From assembly GCF_014212125.1 (NCBI RefSeq), contig NZ_JACJVP010000058.1:1-59921 (forward strand): DNA of 59,921 nucleotides, written 5' to 3'. How positions within the stretch are numbered: the stretch's first letter is position 1; each line of letters begins with the position of its first letter. Made by a program: the position numbers and the translations under genes. Source of the DNA: Cohnella nanjingensis (GTDB taxonomy: Bacteria; Bacillota; Bacilli; Paenibacillales; Paenibacillaceae). Shown one piece after another: positions 50,389 to 59,837 of this stretch. The notes beneath the pieces are model-generated. The model was not told the DNA's origin. It ran no database searches and saw only the letters and a program-made list of their open reading frames with translations.

Positions 50389-53271
50389 TCAATCCCAGAG
50401 CCGCTCGAACGTCACGCGCTCGACGTCTCCTTCCATGCCTTCGGGCAGTCGAACGTCCACCCTGACGTCCGACGGCGCTTCGACGCGCAGGTTGAGCCGC
50501 CCTTCCTCCAGCCGCCATCGGACGGCGACGTGACCGCCTTCCGGCAGCGGAACGGCGCCTTCCGCCCACGTCAGGCCGCTCGGCTGAGGGGCGATCTCGA
50601 CGGACTGCCAGCCCGCGTCCGACCGCTTGACGCCGAGGATGCTCGCACCGAGGAAGTAGCCCGGCGCCGCGGACCAGGCGTGGCAGTGGCTGCGCGTCAA
50701 TTGGTTCGGATTGGCCCGGTTCTCGTCGAAGTTCGGGTACATCTCCCAGCACGTCGTCGCGCCGTGGTCCAGCATCAAGCCGTAGTGCTTGCGGATATCG
50801 TCCAGCAGATGCCGATGGTTGCCCGATTTCTCCAGCGCTTCGTAATAGAAGAACGACATGAACGGGCTGCCGATCTGGACGAACGCGGGCGGCGGCGAGA
50901 GGAGATAGTCCTCCATCGCGGAGCGGCGCTCCCCCTCGGCCACGTCGCACAAGTAAGCGACGACTTGGGTCTGCATGCTGAAGACGCTCGAACGGCGGCC
51001 GTCCGCGTGAATGCAATCCAGGTACGCGCTTCGCGCCTCGTCCCACAGCTTCGCGTTGATCGCCCGGGCCAATGCGTCCGCCCGTTCCTCGTAACGGGGC
51101 GCTTCTGCGTCTGCGCCGGCCGCTTGCGCCAGGCGCGCCGCCTGGCGCAGGGCTTTGACCAAGAACAGATTCTGGTGCGTCACGATGCCGTCGCCCGGCT
51201 GGTCGATCGGCGCCCAGTCCAGCAGATTCCACCCTCGGATGAAGAGCAGGCCCGAATCGTCCAGATGCTGCAGATAATGGTCCAGCGTATGGCGGACCGC
51301 CGGCCAGATCGACCGCGCGAACGCCCGGTCGCCGGTGTGCGCCGCGTATTCCTCGCAGGCAATGATCCAGAAGAACGTCCAGTTCGGGATGACGCTGCTC
51401 CAGGCGCTCGGTACCTGATCCACGTAGAGCGGCGTCATGTCGGCCGAGCCCGGCACGAGATTCAGGCAGCGCTTCACGATGTCGGTCGCGCCGAAAACGT
51501 AATAGTTGACCAGCGCTTCGTTGCGGCTGTCGCCCACCCAGAAGACCTGTTCGTAGGCGGGACAGTCCACGAAGGTGTCCTCCATGCAGAGCCGGGTCGT
51601 ATGCTTGCTCATCTCCCAGATCTCGTTCAGCTGGGCGTCCGAGCAGCGGAATCGGCCGATCTCCGCGACCGGGTACGTGCTCTGGTTCAAGTAGACTTCG
51701 TGCAGCTTCACCCGCTCCGTCTCGCCCCGGATCGTCAGGATGAGATAGCGGAATCCGCGCCGGACCGGCGACAGATAGCGCTGCCTGCCCGCCCGGCAGA
51801 CGTACCGGAACGTATTGTCGAGTCCGTAGGTATGCTGAATATATTCGTCGCGCACGTATTCGACCCCGTAACCGTCCACGATCGTGCCGGCCGGCGCTTC
51901 GATCTCGAAGCCGACGAAGCCCGATCGCTCCCGTCCCAGATCGATGACGAGCTCGACGTCTCCGTCCGCGAACCCCGGCAGCGCCGCCGGTTCCGGCACG
52001 GGGAGCACGGCGTTCTGGAGCGAGAGCGGCACCGACCGGCGCTCCGCGACCGTCCGCCAGACGCTGGCGCCGAAGACGTCGTCCTCCGTGTACATCGAAG
52101 GATCCACCGGGCGGATCCACGACCGGTAGGCCGCGAGCTCCGCCGACGACGCGCAAGTCCGGAGCGACTCATAGTCGGGATGATCCTTGCGCATCTCGCG
52201 GTGGCCCGGCCGATGGTCGATCCACTCGGAATGATCGAACGGACCGACGGTGACGAACGGCGCCGCCGTCTCTCCCGCCTCTCCGATCGGGGCGCGGAGC
52301 GCGAACGGCACGTCGCCGTCCACGCCGATATGGAAGCTCCCGCCGTGATCGCCGACCGTGACGTCGACGAGCACGAGATGCCCGCCCGCGCTTAGCTTCA
52401 GATCGTAGTAGCGCTCCGGCTGCTCCCCGCGCCACGTCTCGTACGGCACGCCGTCGACCAGCAGTCGGTTCATCCGGCCGCCCGGAAATCCGATCGTCAC
52501 GTCCCCGTCCCGTTCCAGTACCAGTTCCGTCGCCAAGTAACCGCAGTAGGCAATCGGATTGGCATGATTCGCACTCTCCGGCACCATCTGGTTGCGCAGG
52601 TCCAGCGCGGCGACGAACGCGGGCGCCTGGACCCGGTGCAGCGACATCACGGATGCCGGGTAGAACTTCTCCTCCGTCAGGAAAGGAATATCCCGCGGCA
52701 CGAGCGTAAGCCAGGGCGCCGTCCCCGCCGCTCCGATCGTTCGCGCCTTCGCCCAATGGCCGTCGTCGAAGCCGGGTTCGATCCACCGATCGTCTCCGGC
52801 GCGCGCATCGATGACTTCGGCGAACCCTTGCTGGCAGGCCATGCGAGGCGACCCCGCCTGCTGTCCGCCCAGCCGCTCCGTCGTCCACTCGCCGTCCGTC
52901 GCGGCCAGCACCCGTCCGTTCGCCTCCGCTTCGGCCAGCAGCCCGCCGCGTCCCCGAATATAATAGAAGTTGGAGACGCCGAAGTGCAGGACGAGCGCCG
53001 CGATCGTATTCGCCCCGCCCGGCCGCAGCAGATGTCCGATCTCGTAGGTATCGTAGAATTGCTCCTTCGGCCAGGACCTCACCGGCCCGCGGCCGACCTG
53101 CGTCCCGTTGACGTACAGCACGTATCTCGAATCCGCGCTGATATGCAGACGCGCGGATCGATCGACGTCCGCCGGGACGTCGAACGCGCGCCGGAAGCAC
53201 CGCCATTCGTTCCGCGGACTGTCTTCCGCGCCGCCCCAGATCCAGGAAGCCTGCCAATCTCTGCTGGTCAT
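50389..53271 (-). CDS. GH78-related (alpha-L-rhamnosidase-like) protein with variant active-site block
   Basis: The 960-residue protein has an N-terminal beta-sandwich (YVLYVNGTQVGRGPVRSWP), middle beta domains and a C-terminal (alpha/alpha)6 barrel followed by a beta domain, as in GH78. The canonical DCPQRDER-GWTGDA block is replaced by DCPAYEQVFWVGDSR, and the later WE motif is TTCWEMYPNFDEN. A Glu remains close to the usual acid position, so it may be active with other specificity. No signal peptide is seen. The ATG has GGTGGAG close upstream. It is divergent from an AraC regulator by 127 bp. Confidence 0.83.
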   Translation of the reverse strand: MTSRDWQASWIWGGAEDSPRNEWRCFRRAFDVPADVDRSARLHISADSRYVLYVNGTQVGRGPVRSWPKEQFYDTYEIGHLLRPGGANTIAALVLHFGVSNFYYIRGRGGLLAEAEANGRVLAATDGEWTTERLGGQQAGSPRMACQQGFAEVIDARAGDDRWIEPGFDDGHWAKARTIGAAGTAPWLTLVPRDIPFLTEEKFYPASVMSLHRVQAPAFVAALDLRNQMVPESANHANPIAYCGYLATELVLERDGDVTIGFPGGRMNRLLVDGVPYETWRGEQPERYYDLKLSAGGHLVLVDVTVGDHGGSFHIGVDGDVPFALRAPIGEAGETAAPFVTVGPFDHSEWIDHRPGHREMRKDHPDYESLRTCASSAELAAYRSWIRPVDPSMYTEDDVFGASVWRTVAERRSVPLSLQNAVLPVPEPAALPGFADGDVELVIDLGRERSGFVGFEIEAPAGTIVDGYGVEYVRDEYIQHTYGLDNTFRYVCRAGRQRYLSPVRRGFRYLILTIRGETERVKLHEVYLNQSTYPVAEIGRFRCSDAQLNEIWEMSKHTTRLCMEDTFVDCPAYEQVFWVGDSRNEALVNYYVFGATDIVKRCLNLVPGSADMTPLYVDQVPSAWSSVIPNWTFFWIIACEEYAAHTGDRAFARSIWPAVRHTLDHYLQHLDDSGLLFIRGWNLLDWAPIDQPGDGIVTHQNLFLVKALRQAARLAQAAGADAEAPRYEERADALARAINAKLWDEARSAYLDCIHADGRRSSVFSMQTQVVAYLCDVAEGERRSAMEDYLLSPPPAFVQIGSPFMSFFYYEALEKSGNHRHLLDDIRKHYGLMLDHGATTCWEMYPNFDENRANPNQLTRSHCHAWSAAPGYFLGASILGVKRSDAGWQSVEIAPQPSGLTWAEGAVPLPEGGHVAVRWRLEEGRLNLRVEAPSDVRVDVRLPEGMEGDVERVTFERLWD

Positions 53272-53398
53272 CTCGCTCCACCTTTGTTCGCTATGGATTT
53301 GATATCTCTCTCATTCTACCCCTTCCATATCGTTAGAAAAGGGTTGATCCTGCCAATATGGAGGGGTATGCTGACAATAGAGAGGAGGCCTTCATCGG

Positions 53399-54280
53399 AT
53401 GATCAAGCGCTCGGTCGAGGTGACCCCCGCCCGCCTGTTTCTCGGCGAGGAGCTGCCCTTCTATATCAACCAAGTGTCGGAGTCGTATTCGCTGCAGCTT
53501 CATACGCACGAATTCACGGAGATCTGCTACGTCTTCGAGGGCCACGGCTTTCACTATATCGGAGACGAGACGCTGTCCGTGACGCAGGGCGATCTGTTCG
53601 TCCTGCCGCTCGGGGCCTCCCACGTCTTCCGCCCCCGTTCGACAGACCGAAGATACCCGCTGGTGGTGTACAACTTCCTCTTCGACGCCGAGCGGATGGC
53701 GGACGCGCTGCGGGGCTTTCCGGGACTGGACGGCCTGGGGGCGGCGATGCGCCAGCTCGATCTCCTCCCTGCCGGCGACCGGCCGGAGTGGCGACGGCTG
53801 AGGGACGCGTCAGGCATCTTCCGGACGTTCTTCGCGGGCGCCTACCTGGAGTTCCTCGGCCGCCGGACCGGGTTCGTCCCGCGGATCTACGCCTCGTTCA
53901 TCGTGCTCCTGACGGAACTGGAGCGGCAGCTTGCCGCCACGGAGACGGGCGGCGCTTCACAGCCGTCGCCCGGCGCGCTGGCGGTCGCGCTCGACTTCAT
54001 TCACGGCGCCGCCGGCTCCTCCGTCACCGCCGCCCAAGCCGCCGCGGCGGCACAGCTGAGCGAACGCCAGCTGCACCGGTTGTTTCCGAAGGCCACCGGT
54101 TTTACTTTTACCCAGTACGTGCAGAACCTGCGCATCGAACGCGGCTGCGAGCTGCTGCGGTCGACGCGGATGACGGTGCAGCAGGTCGCCGAAGCCGTCG
54201 GCTACCAGGACAAGGGCTACTTCACGGACCTGTTCAAGAAAAAAACCGGGCTGACGCCCCGCGCGTACCGCCAGCGCTGA
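53399..54280 (+). CDS. AraC family regulator divergent from the GH78-like gene
   Basis: The 293-residue protein has a cupin sensor (LHTHEFTEICYVFEGHGFHY, VTQGDLFVLPLGASHVF) and an AraC domain (AAAAQLSERQLHRLFPKATG, VQQVAEAVGYQDKGYFTDLF). It resembles the regulator at 20372, which also faces a GH78 gene, suggesting both sense related sugars. The ATG follows AGAGGAGG. A second AraC gene follows 61 bp downstream. Confidence 0.9.
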   Translation: MIKRSVEVTPARLFLGEELPFYINQVSESYSLQLHTHEFTEICYVFEGHGFHYIGDETLSVTQGDLFVLPLGASHVFRPRSTDRRYPLVVYNFLFDAERMADALRGFPGLDGLGAAMRQLDLLPAGDRPEWRRLRDASGIFRTFFAGAYLEFLGRRTGFVPRIYASFIVLLTELERQLAATETGGASQPSPGALAVALDFIHGAAGSSVTAAQAAAAAQLSERQLHRLFPKATGFTFTQYVQNLRIERGCELLRSTRMTVQQVAEAVGYQDKGYFTDLFKKKTGLTPRAYRQR

Positions 54281-54341
54281 GGCCGATACATTCCCGCGCC
54301 CGCGTTGCCCCATCTTCCGCCGAAGGAGCGAAGCAGCGTCC

Positions 54342-55238
54342 ATGAACCCTCCCATTCAACGCATCCGCCTGTCGGACGCGATTCCCCGGGTCTACCGGGC
54401 CGATTATTATCCTTTTCGCGCCCAGGAGCGGATCGGTCCGCGCCTGTCGCTCGTTCATACCTTTCTCTACGTCTATCAAGGCAGCGGCACGCTGACGATC
54501 GGCGGCACCCCTTACCCCTGCGCCGGCGAAGACCTGTTCTACATCCCGCCGGGCGTCGCCCACCGGTTCCGTTCGGCGTCGCCGCCGATGGTGCACGCTT
54601 CCGTCTATTTCGACTGGCTGCCGTCTCTCCCGCGCGAAGGCGACATGACGCTGTTCCGCTTCGGCGACCAGCCCTTCCCGCTCGCGGAATGCTCGCCCCG
54701 CATCCGGTTCGAGGACGGACCCGAGCTCCCCGAGCGCATCCGCGCGCCCAAGCGAAGCAAGTGGATGCAGGCCTACCTAACCGTCATCGACGAGATGGAG
54801 AATCCTCGGCCGGAGGGAGAGCTGCTGCGGCGCGCCTGGTTCGAGCTGTTCGTCGCCGGACTCGCCCAGCAGCTCCGCCGCAATCCCGCGCCCGCCGGCG
54901 ACCGCAGGATGCGCGCCGTCGTCCGCCTGATCGAGGAACACCCGGACCGCCCTTTTTCCGTCGCGGACTTGGCTGCGCGGTTCGAGATGAGTCCCTCCTA
55001 TTTTCACCGCCTGTTCGCGGAGGAGACGGGGATGAGCCCGAACGCATACGCAACGCTCCGCAAGCTCGACCTCGCCAAGAAACGGCTCCGGGAGACGAAC
55101 GACACCGTGACCGCGGTCTCGGATTCGCTCGGCTTCGGCTCGCTCCACTACTTCTCCCGCGTATTCGCCAAGCACTTCGGCGAATCGCCGGCCGCCTACC
55201 GCCGGCGGGCCCGGGAAGGCTACCGCCAAGAAGAGTAG
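54342..55238 (+). CDS. AraC family regulator upstream of the GH151-like gene
   Basis: The 298-residue protein has a cupin sensor (LVHTFLYVYQGSGTLTIGG, AGEDLFYIPPGVAHRF) and an AraC domain (LAARFEMSPSYFHRLFAEETG, VTAVSDSLGFGSLHYFSRVF). It lies between another AraC gene and the glycosidase gene in the same direction, so it could regulate either. The ATG is certain from the cupin start, although the AAGGAG site is 13 bases away. Confidence 0.88.
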   Translation: MNPPIQRIRLSDAIPRVYRADYYPFRAQERIGPRLSLVHTFLYVYQGSGTLTIGGTPYPCAGEDLFYIPPGVAHRFRSASPPMVHASVYFDWLPSLPREGDMTLFRFGDQPFPLAECSPRIRFEDGPELPERIRAPKRSKWMQAYLTVIDEMENPRPEGELLRRAWFELFVAGLAQQLRRNPAPAGDRRMRAVVRLIEEHPDRPFSVADLAARFEMSPSYFHRLFAEETGMSPNAYATLRKLDLAKKRLRETNDTVTAVSDSLGFGSLHYFSRVFAKHFGESPAAYRRRAREGYRQEE

Positions 55239-55331
55239 AGAATCGTGCAACCCTGCCACGATCGTACAAATACAGGCGCGCGCCGGCTTGCTACAATGGG
55301 GGCATTCCTCACCCCAAAGGAGCGTGCCCCG

Positions 55332-57347
55332 ATGCGCGATTTCGATCCGATCCGTTTCAGACAAGTACATCTCGACTTCCACACTTCCGAACATATCGAA
55401 GGCGTCGGCGCCGATTTCGCGGAGGACGACTTCATCGGCAGCCTGCGCCGGGCGAACGTCGACACCGTGAACGTCTTCGCCATGTGCCATCACGGCTGGA
55501 GCTACTTCGACACCCGGGTCGGCGCGCCTCATCCACACCTGGCGACCAATCTGCTTCCCCGCATGCTGGACGCGTGCAAGCGCCACGACATCGAAGCCCC
55601 GGTCTATATCACCGTCGGCTTCAACGAGCGCTCCGCCCGCGAGCATCCCGAATGGGTCGCGGTCGCTCCGGCCGGCATGGGCCGCTACGGCCCCCCTTCG
55701 GACGACCCGGCGGCGCCCCGGACCACCGGCTTCGACGGCTGGCACATGATGTGTCTCAATACGCCTTATCTGGACTACATCGTGGACTACACCCGCGAGG
55801 TGATCGAGCGATTCGATCCGGTCGGCATCTTCTACGATATCGTGGGCGAATACCCGTGCGCTTGCGAATACTGCCTCCGCAGCTTGGCCGAGATGGGGCT
55901 CGAAGCAGGGAATCACGAGCATCATCGCCGGTTGGCTCAGCAGGTGTACCTCCGCTACCTGCAGCGCACTTCCGAGCTGATCTGGTCGCTGAACCCGAAG
56001 ACGCGGCTGTACCACAATTGCTGTACGGAACGGATGGGGGACAAGTCCGCCTATCCCTACTACTCGCACTACGATATCGAATCGCTGCCGAGCGGCGGAT
56101 GGGGTTACGATTACTTCACGAGCATGGCGCGGTACATCCGCAACCTGGACTTCCGTTATCTGGGCATGACGGGCAAATTCCACAAGTCGTGGGGAGAGTT
56201 CGGCGGCTTCAAGAGCGCGACGGCGCTGAAGTTCGAATGCGAGCAGATGCTCGCCTTCGGCGCCCGGATCTGTATCGGCGACCAGCTTCATCCGAGCGGT
56301 CGGATGGACGCCTCTACGTATGCGGCGATCGGGGAAGCGTTCGAAGGCATCGCGGACAAGGAACCCTGGTGCGCCGATACCGCGGCCGTGGCGGATATCG
56401 CCATCCTGTCCGCAGCGGCCTGGACAGGTTCCGGCGAAGTCCGGGACAGCGACATGGGCGCCTATATGATGCTGGAGGAGAGTCATCAGCTGTTCGATAT
56501 CATTGACGATAGCATGGACTTCTCCAAGTACCGCGTGCTGATTCTGCCGGATGCCATCCGGGTGAACGACGCGCTGAGGCGCAAGCTGGAAGACTATCTC
56601 GGCGCGGGGGGCAAGATCATGCTCAGCGCGGAGAGCGGGCTGCGGCAGGACGAGGAGACGTTCGCGCTGGACGTCGGCGCCGATTACCTGGGCCGCTCCG
56701 AATGGGAGATCGACTACACCCAGGCGGCCGAGGACTTGGCAGGCGAAGGCGGGCTCGTCGCGTCGCCGTTCCTGAACTACGAGCCCGGCCGGCGGATCGA
56801 ACCCCGATCGGCGGACGCGGAAATCTGGGCGAGCACCTGGCGACCGTACTTCAACCGCACGAACGGGCACTTCTGCTCCCATCTTCACGCGCCCGCCGCG
56901 GAACCGACGGGGCACCCCGCCGTCATTCGGCACGGGAACGCGGTCTACTTCGCGCAGCCGTTGTTCCGCGCCTACCGGAAGCACGGCGTCCGGCTCTACC
57001 GCGACTTGTTCCTGGCCTGTCTCCGGCGGCTGCTGCCGAACCCGACGCTCCTCACCGACCTGCCGTCCGCCGGCAAGGCGAACCTGACGCGTCTGCCCGG
57101 TCCGAACGGCGACGCCTACGTGCTGCATCTGCTGTATGCCGTCCCGATCCTGCGCGGCGATACGCAGGTGATCGAGGACATTCCGACGCTGCGCGACGTA
57201 TCGGTGCGGGTGAAGTTGGACCGGGCGGTCCGGGAAGTGCGCATGCTGCCCGATCTGGCCCTCGTGCCCCATCACGTAGACGAAGCGGGCTACGCTTCCG
57301 TGTCGGTGGACGTGACCGGGCATCGCATGATCCAGTTCATCGTGTAG
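55332..57347 (+). CDS. GHL6/GH42-like glycosidase, possible GH151 alpha-L-fucosidase
   Basis: The 671-residue protein has an N-terminal TIM barrel of the hypothetical glycosyl hydrolase 6 type (VDTVNVFAMCHHGWSYFDT, HPEWVAVAPAGMGRYG, MMCLNTPYLDYIVDYTREVI, GIFYDIVGEYPCACEYC) and a C-terminal beta-galactosidase trimerisation-like domain (FSKYRVLILPDAIRV, GGKIMLSAESGL). Length and layout match GH151 alpha-L-fucosidases, one of which is known from Paenibacillus. The substrate is therefore a guess. No signal peptide is present, so it is cytoplasmic. The ATG follows AAAGGAG. Confidence 0.72.
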   Translation: MRDFDPIRFRQVHLDFHTSEHIEGVGADFAEDDFIGSLRRANVDTVNVFAMCHHGWSYFDTRVGAPHPHLATNLLPRMLDACKRHDIEAPVYITVGFNERSAREHPEWVAVAPAGMGRYGPPSDDPAAPRTTGFDGWHMMCLNTPYLDYIVDYTREVIERFDPVGIFYDIVGEYPCACEYCLRSLAEMGLEAGNHEHHRRLAQQVYLRYLQRTSELIWSLNPKTRLYHNCCTERMGDKSAYPYYSHYDIESLPSGGWGYDYFTSMARYIRNLDFRYLGMTGKFHKSWGEFGGFKSATALKFECEQMLAFGARICIGDQLHPSGRMDASTYAAIGEAFEGIADKEPWCADTAAVADIAILSAAAWTGSGEVRDSDMGAYMMLEESHQLFDIIDDSMDFSKYRVLILPDAIRVNDALRRKLEDYLGAGGKIMLSAESGLRQDEETFALDVGADYLGRSEWEIDYTQAAEDLAGEGGLVASPFLNYEPGRRIEPRSADAEIWASTWRPYFNRTNGHFCSHLHAPAAEPTGHPAVIRHGNAVYFAQPLFRAYRKHGVRLYRDLFLACLRRLLPNPTLLTDLPSAGKANLTRLPGPNGDAYVLHLLYAVPILRGDTQVIEDIPTLRDVSVRVKLDRAVREVRMLPDLALVPHHVDEAGYASVSVDVTGHRMIQFIV

Positions 57348-57353
57348 GCATGC

Positions 57354-57410
57354 GAAAAAAAGGGACTGTCTCCGAAGGCCGATTAGGCCCGTAGGGACAG
57401 TCCCTTGATG
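57354..57410. terminator. Terminator-like hairpin after the GH151-like gene
   Basis: AAGGGACTGTC (57360-57370) pairs with GACAGTCCCTT (57396-57406), with an inner GGCC / GGCC helix. An A-run precedes it, so it would also end minus-strand transcripts arriving through the repeats. Confidence 0.72.
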
Positions 57411-57470
57411 CGTTTTCGCCAGCGTCACGTCCAAATTTGGATCATTGCCGCTCCAACCCGCCAACCGCCC

Positions 57471-57776
57471 ATGTAGGTAAAATATTTCCGCACATTCGCC
57501 ACTTCAGCTTGCCGACCGCCCATGTAGGTAAATGATTTCCGCACATTCACCGCTCAGCTTGCCGACCGCCCATGTAGGTAAATGATTTCCGCACATTCGC
57601 CGCTTCAACTCGCCGACCGCCAATGTGGGTAAATGATTTCCTCACATTCACGGCTCCAGCTCGGCGACTGCCCATGTAGGTAAATGATTTCCGCACATTC
57701 GCCGCTTCAACTCGCCGACCGCCAATGTGGGTAAATGATTTCCTCACATTCGCCGCTCAAACTCGCCAACCGCCCC
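57471..57776. repeat. Tandem hairpin array D, 51-bp period, six copies
   Basis: Copies begin at 57471, 57522, 57572, 57623, 57674 and 57725, spaced 51, 50, 51, 51 and 51 bp. The core runs from ATGT to ACAT (25 bp) with inner arms GGTAAAT and ATTTCC. Spacers contain CGCCGCTTCAACTCGCCGACC-like sequence. A different palindrome, TCCAAATTTGGA, occupies the position before the first copy (about 57430-57441). Confidence 0.93.
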
Positions 57777-58185
57777 TGTCGTACCCAGTACGTCACTTTG
57801 CGTATCTTCGCTGCTTCTGGGTCAAAGTGTCGTACCCAGTACGTCACTTTGCGTAATTTCGCCGCTTCTGGGCCGAAGTGTCGTACCCAGTACGTCACTT
57901 TGCGAGTCTTCGCCGCTTCTGGGTCAAAGTGTCGTACCCAGTACGTCACTTTGCGAGTCTTCGCCGCTTCCGGGCCAAAGTGTCGTACCCAGTACGTCAC
58001 TTTGCGTAATTTCGCTGCTTCTGGGCCAAAGTGTCGTACCCAGTACGTCACTTTGCGAATCTTCGCTGCTTCTGGGTCAAAGTGTCGTACCCAGTACGTC
58101 ACTTTGCGCTTCTTCGCCGCTTCTAGGCCGAAGTGTCGTACCCAGTACGTCACTTTGCGTATCTGCCTATTCGCTATATCTGGGC
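57777..58185. repeat. Tandem hairpin array E, 51-bp period, eight copies
   Basis: Copies start at 57777, 57828, 57879, 57930, 57981, 58032, 58083 and 58134, exactly 51 bp apart, and a decayed ninth lies at about 58188. The core has CGTAC / GTACG arms around CCA, extended by TG...CA. Spacers share TTCGCCGCTTC with array D. The first copy follows the last copy of array D by 51 bp, so both share one register. Confidence 0.95.
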
Positions 58186-58260
58186 CCTGTAAACAAATCC
58201 CACGACCCTTTTCGTACAGCACTCATGCGGCGCCGCGCAACGACTCCTTCGCCGCGACGA

Positions 58261-59358
58261 TCAAAGGATGCCGATGAAGGCCAGGTCGAACCGCGTTCCC
58301 GCGCAGTCCGGCGCGTTGCCGTGGATGACCTCCAACTCCACTTCATGCCGGCCTTCAGGCAAGTCTTCGGTAAGCGTCTCCATCTTGAGCCACCCGTGCG
58401 GCCCGCACCATTCGGGCCGTTCCCGGACGCTGCTCACCCATTCGCCGCCGTCGATCCGATAACGGTATTCGGCGGACAGCTTGCCGAAGTCGAATCCCAG
58501 CGCCAAGCCGCGGCCTTCGAAGGCAAAGCGCAGCTTCGCGCCTATGGCGGACGTGGAGAGCGCTCTGTCGATCCAGTGCAGCGTCACCCATCGACGGATC
58601 GACCACGGCCCTTCGGTTCGCACTTCCTCGAAAGGTACGAACCGGGCATGCTGCCAATGATTCTCGTGCAGCGCTGCTGGCAATGGGCGCTCGGCCGCTT
58701 CGGCAACCGAATCCGCCCGTAGCGCTTCCTCCAGAAATCCGATGATGCTCTGGCCGTAGCTCAAGCTGCCGCGCTCGGTCGGATGCAGGCCGTCCGGCAG
58801 CCATTCCTCCCAACGCAGGCGGCCCAGCTTCACTTCCTCCAGCGCGTGCTTGCCCATCCAGACGGAGCTCAGACCATAATGCTCGCCCAGCGTCTCGAAT
58901 TCCGCGATGCTGTCCGGCACGCCGTCCGCCATCATGGCCTCGTACATCGGTTGGTTGTACGTATAGACCAGTACGACGTCGCGCCGGCCATCGGCGAGCA
59001 ATTGCCGCAGCAAGCCTTCCCGCGTCCGGTTGCGCCGATTCGTCGGCGTGCCGTAGTCGTTCACGGCGAACTCGACGAACACGAGGTCGCACCCCGTATC
59101 GATCAAATCCCGCTGGGCACGGAAGGCGGCGAGGTCGCTCCCCGTAGCACCGATACCTGCATTCTCGACGGAGAGTCGCACGTCCGGATAACTCTCCACG
59201 AGCCAGCGGTTCACCGGCTCCGGCCAATTGTGTCCCGGACGGGCATCCGTGATCGATCCGCCGATAAAACCGACGGTGAGCGCTCCTTCTTTCAGCTTTC
59301 GAATCGTATTCGCAAGAGTGCCTCGGATATGTACGATGTCTGCGCGGTGGTTCATCAT
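58261..59358 (-). CDS. SGNH/GDSL-type hydrolase
   Basis: The 365-residue protein has the SGNH block I nucleophile (VGFIGGSITDARPG, about residues 29-42), a block III-like Asn in EFAVNDYGTP, and the catalytic Asp/His in LPDGLHPTERG. A C-terminal beta-rich domain (about 230-365) follows. Such enzymes are often carbohydrate esterases (acetyl-xylan or rhamnogalacturonan). No signal peptide is seen. I choose the ATG at 59358 because GGAGGT lies 9 bases upstream. An ATG ten codons earlier has only two bases of spacing. Confidence 0.88.
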   Translation of the reverse strand: MMNHRADIVHIRGTLANTIRKLKEGALTVGFIGGSITDARPGHNWPEPVNRWLVESYPDVRLSVENAGIGATGSDLAAFRAQRDLIDTGCDLVFVEFAVNDYGTPTNRRNRTREGLLRQLLADGRRDVVLVYTYNQPMYEAMMADGVPDSIAEFETLGEHYGLSSVWMGKHALEEVKLGRLRWEEWLPDGLHPTERGSLSYGQSIIGFLEEALRADSVAEAAERPLPAALHENHWQHARFVPFEEVRTEGPWSIRRWVTLHWIDRALSTSAIGAKLRFAFEGRGLALGFDFGKLSAEYRYRIDGGEWVSSVRERPEWCGPHGWLKMETLTEDLPEGRHEVELEVIHGNAPDCAGTRFDLAFIGIL

Positions 59359-59504
59359 GCCGTTTAGACCTCCATGATCTCGTATCATTGCCCTCTCATT
59401 CTATCAACTTGCGGCCGGTGCGAAAACCCGGCAAAACGCACACCTCGTTCAATTTTCCGCAATGCGGGTAATAGAACTTATCACAACATGACGGAGGGAT
59501 ACTC

Positions 59505-59663
59505 ATGGTACTGATTATCGGCATTCTCGCCATCGTCGTCGCTATTATTCTATGGATCGCCAAAGTGGCCACCGAGGTCGTCTTCTCCTTCGGCGGCATA
59601 GGAGCCTTCGTGCTCATCATCGGTCTGATCCTGCTGACGCGCGGACGGAGAAGCGCGGTCTAA
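59505..59663 (+). CDS. Small two-helix membrane protein, unknown
   Basis: The 52-residue product has two hydrophobic helices (VLIIGILAIVVAIILWIAK and FGGIGAFVLIIGLILLT) and a basic C-terminal tail (RGRRSAV). The ATG follows GGAGGG at 6 bases. I do not recognise the family. Such proteins in Bacilli are often membrane-stress or sporulation related. Confidence 0.72.
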   Translation: MVLIIGILAIVVAIILWIAKVATEVVFSFGGIGAFVLIIGLILLTRGRRSAV

Positions 59664-59739
59664 CGGCGCTGCGAAACAAAAAAGCGCAAGCGTGCAGCAT
59701 CATAATGCAGCAGAGACTCATCAAGCGCAAGCAAACGCT

Positions 59740-59771
59740 AGAAGGAGCGTCCCCGCGGGGCCGCTCCTTCT
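59740..59771 (+). terminator. Probable terminator after the small membrane protein
   Basis: AGAAGGAGCG (59740-59749) pairs with CGCTCCTTCT (59762-59771) around a GC-rich loop. There is no clear U-run. Confidence 0.55.
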
Positions 59772-59837
59772 GTCATGCACGGGCGATTCGCTTCATTTGT
59801 CACCGGGCAGGCTAAGAGGGGAGAAACGGGAAGGCCG

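Noticed and set aside
54777..57464. Long minus-strand frame opposite an AraC gene and the GH151-like gene
   Set aside because: It is a shadow of two real genes on the other strand.
57471..58185. CRISPR array
   Set aside because: Core and spacer are both repeated between units. True CRISPR spacers are unique. No cas genes are present, and the other loci have the same pattern.
57707..58277. Tandem-repeat protein encoded by arrays D/E
   Set aside because: Since 51 is divisible by three, both strands are open by arithmetic. One interval in array D is 50 bp and breaks the frame. There is no ribosome-binding site or domain, and the hairpins explain the conservation better.
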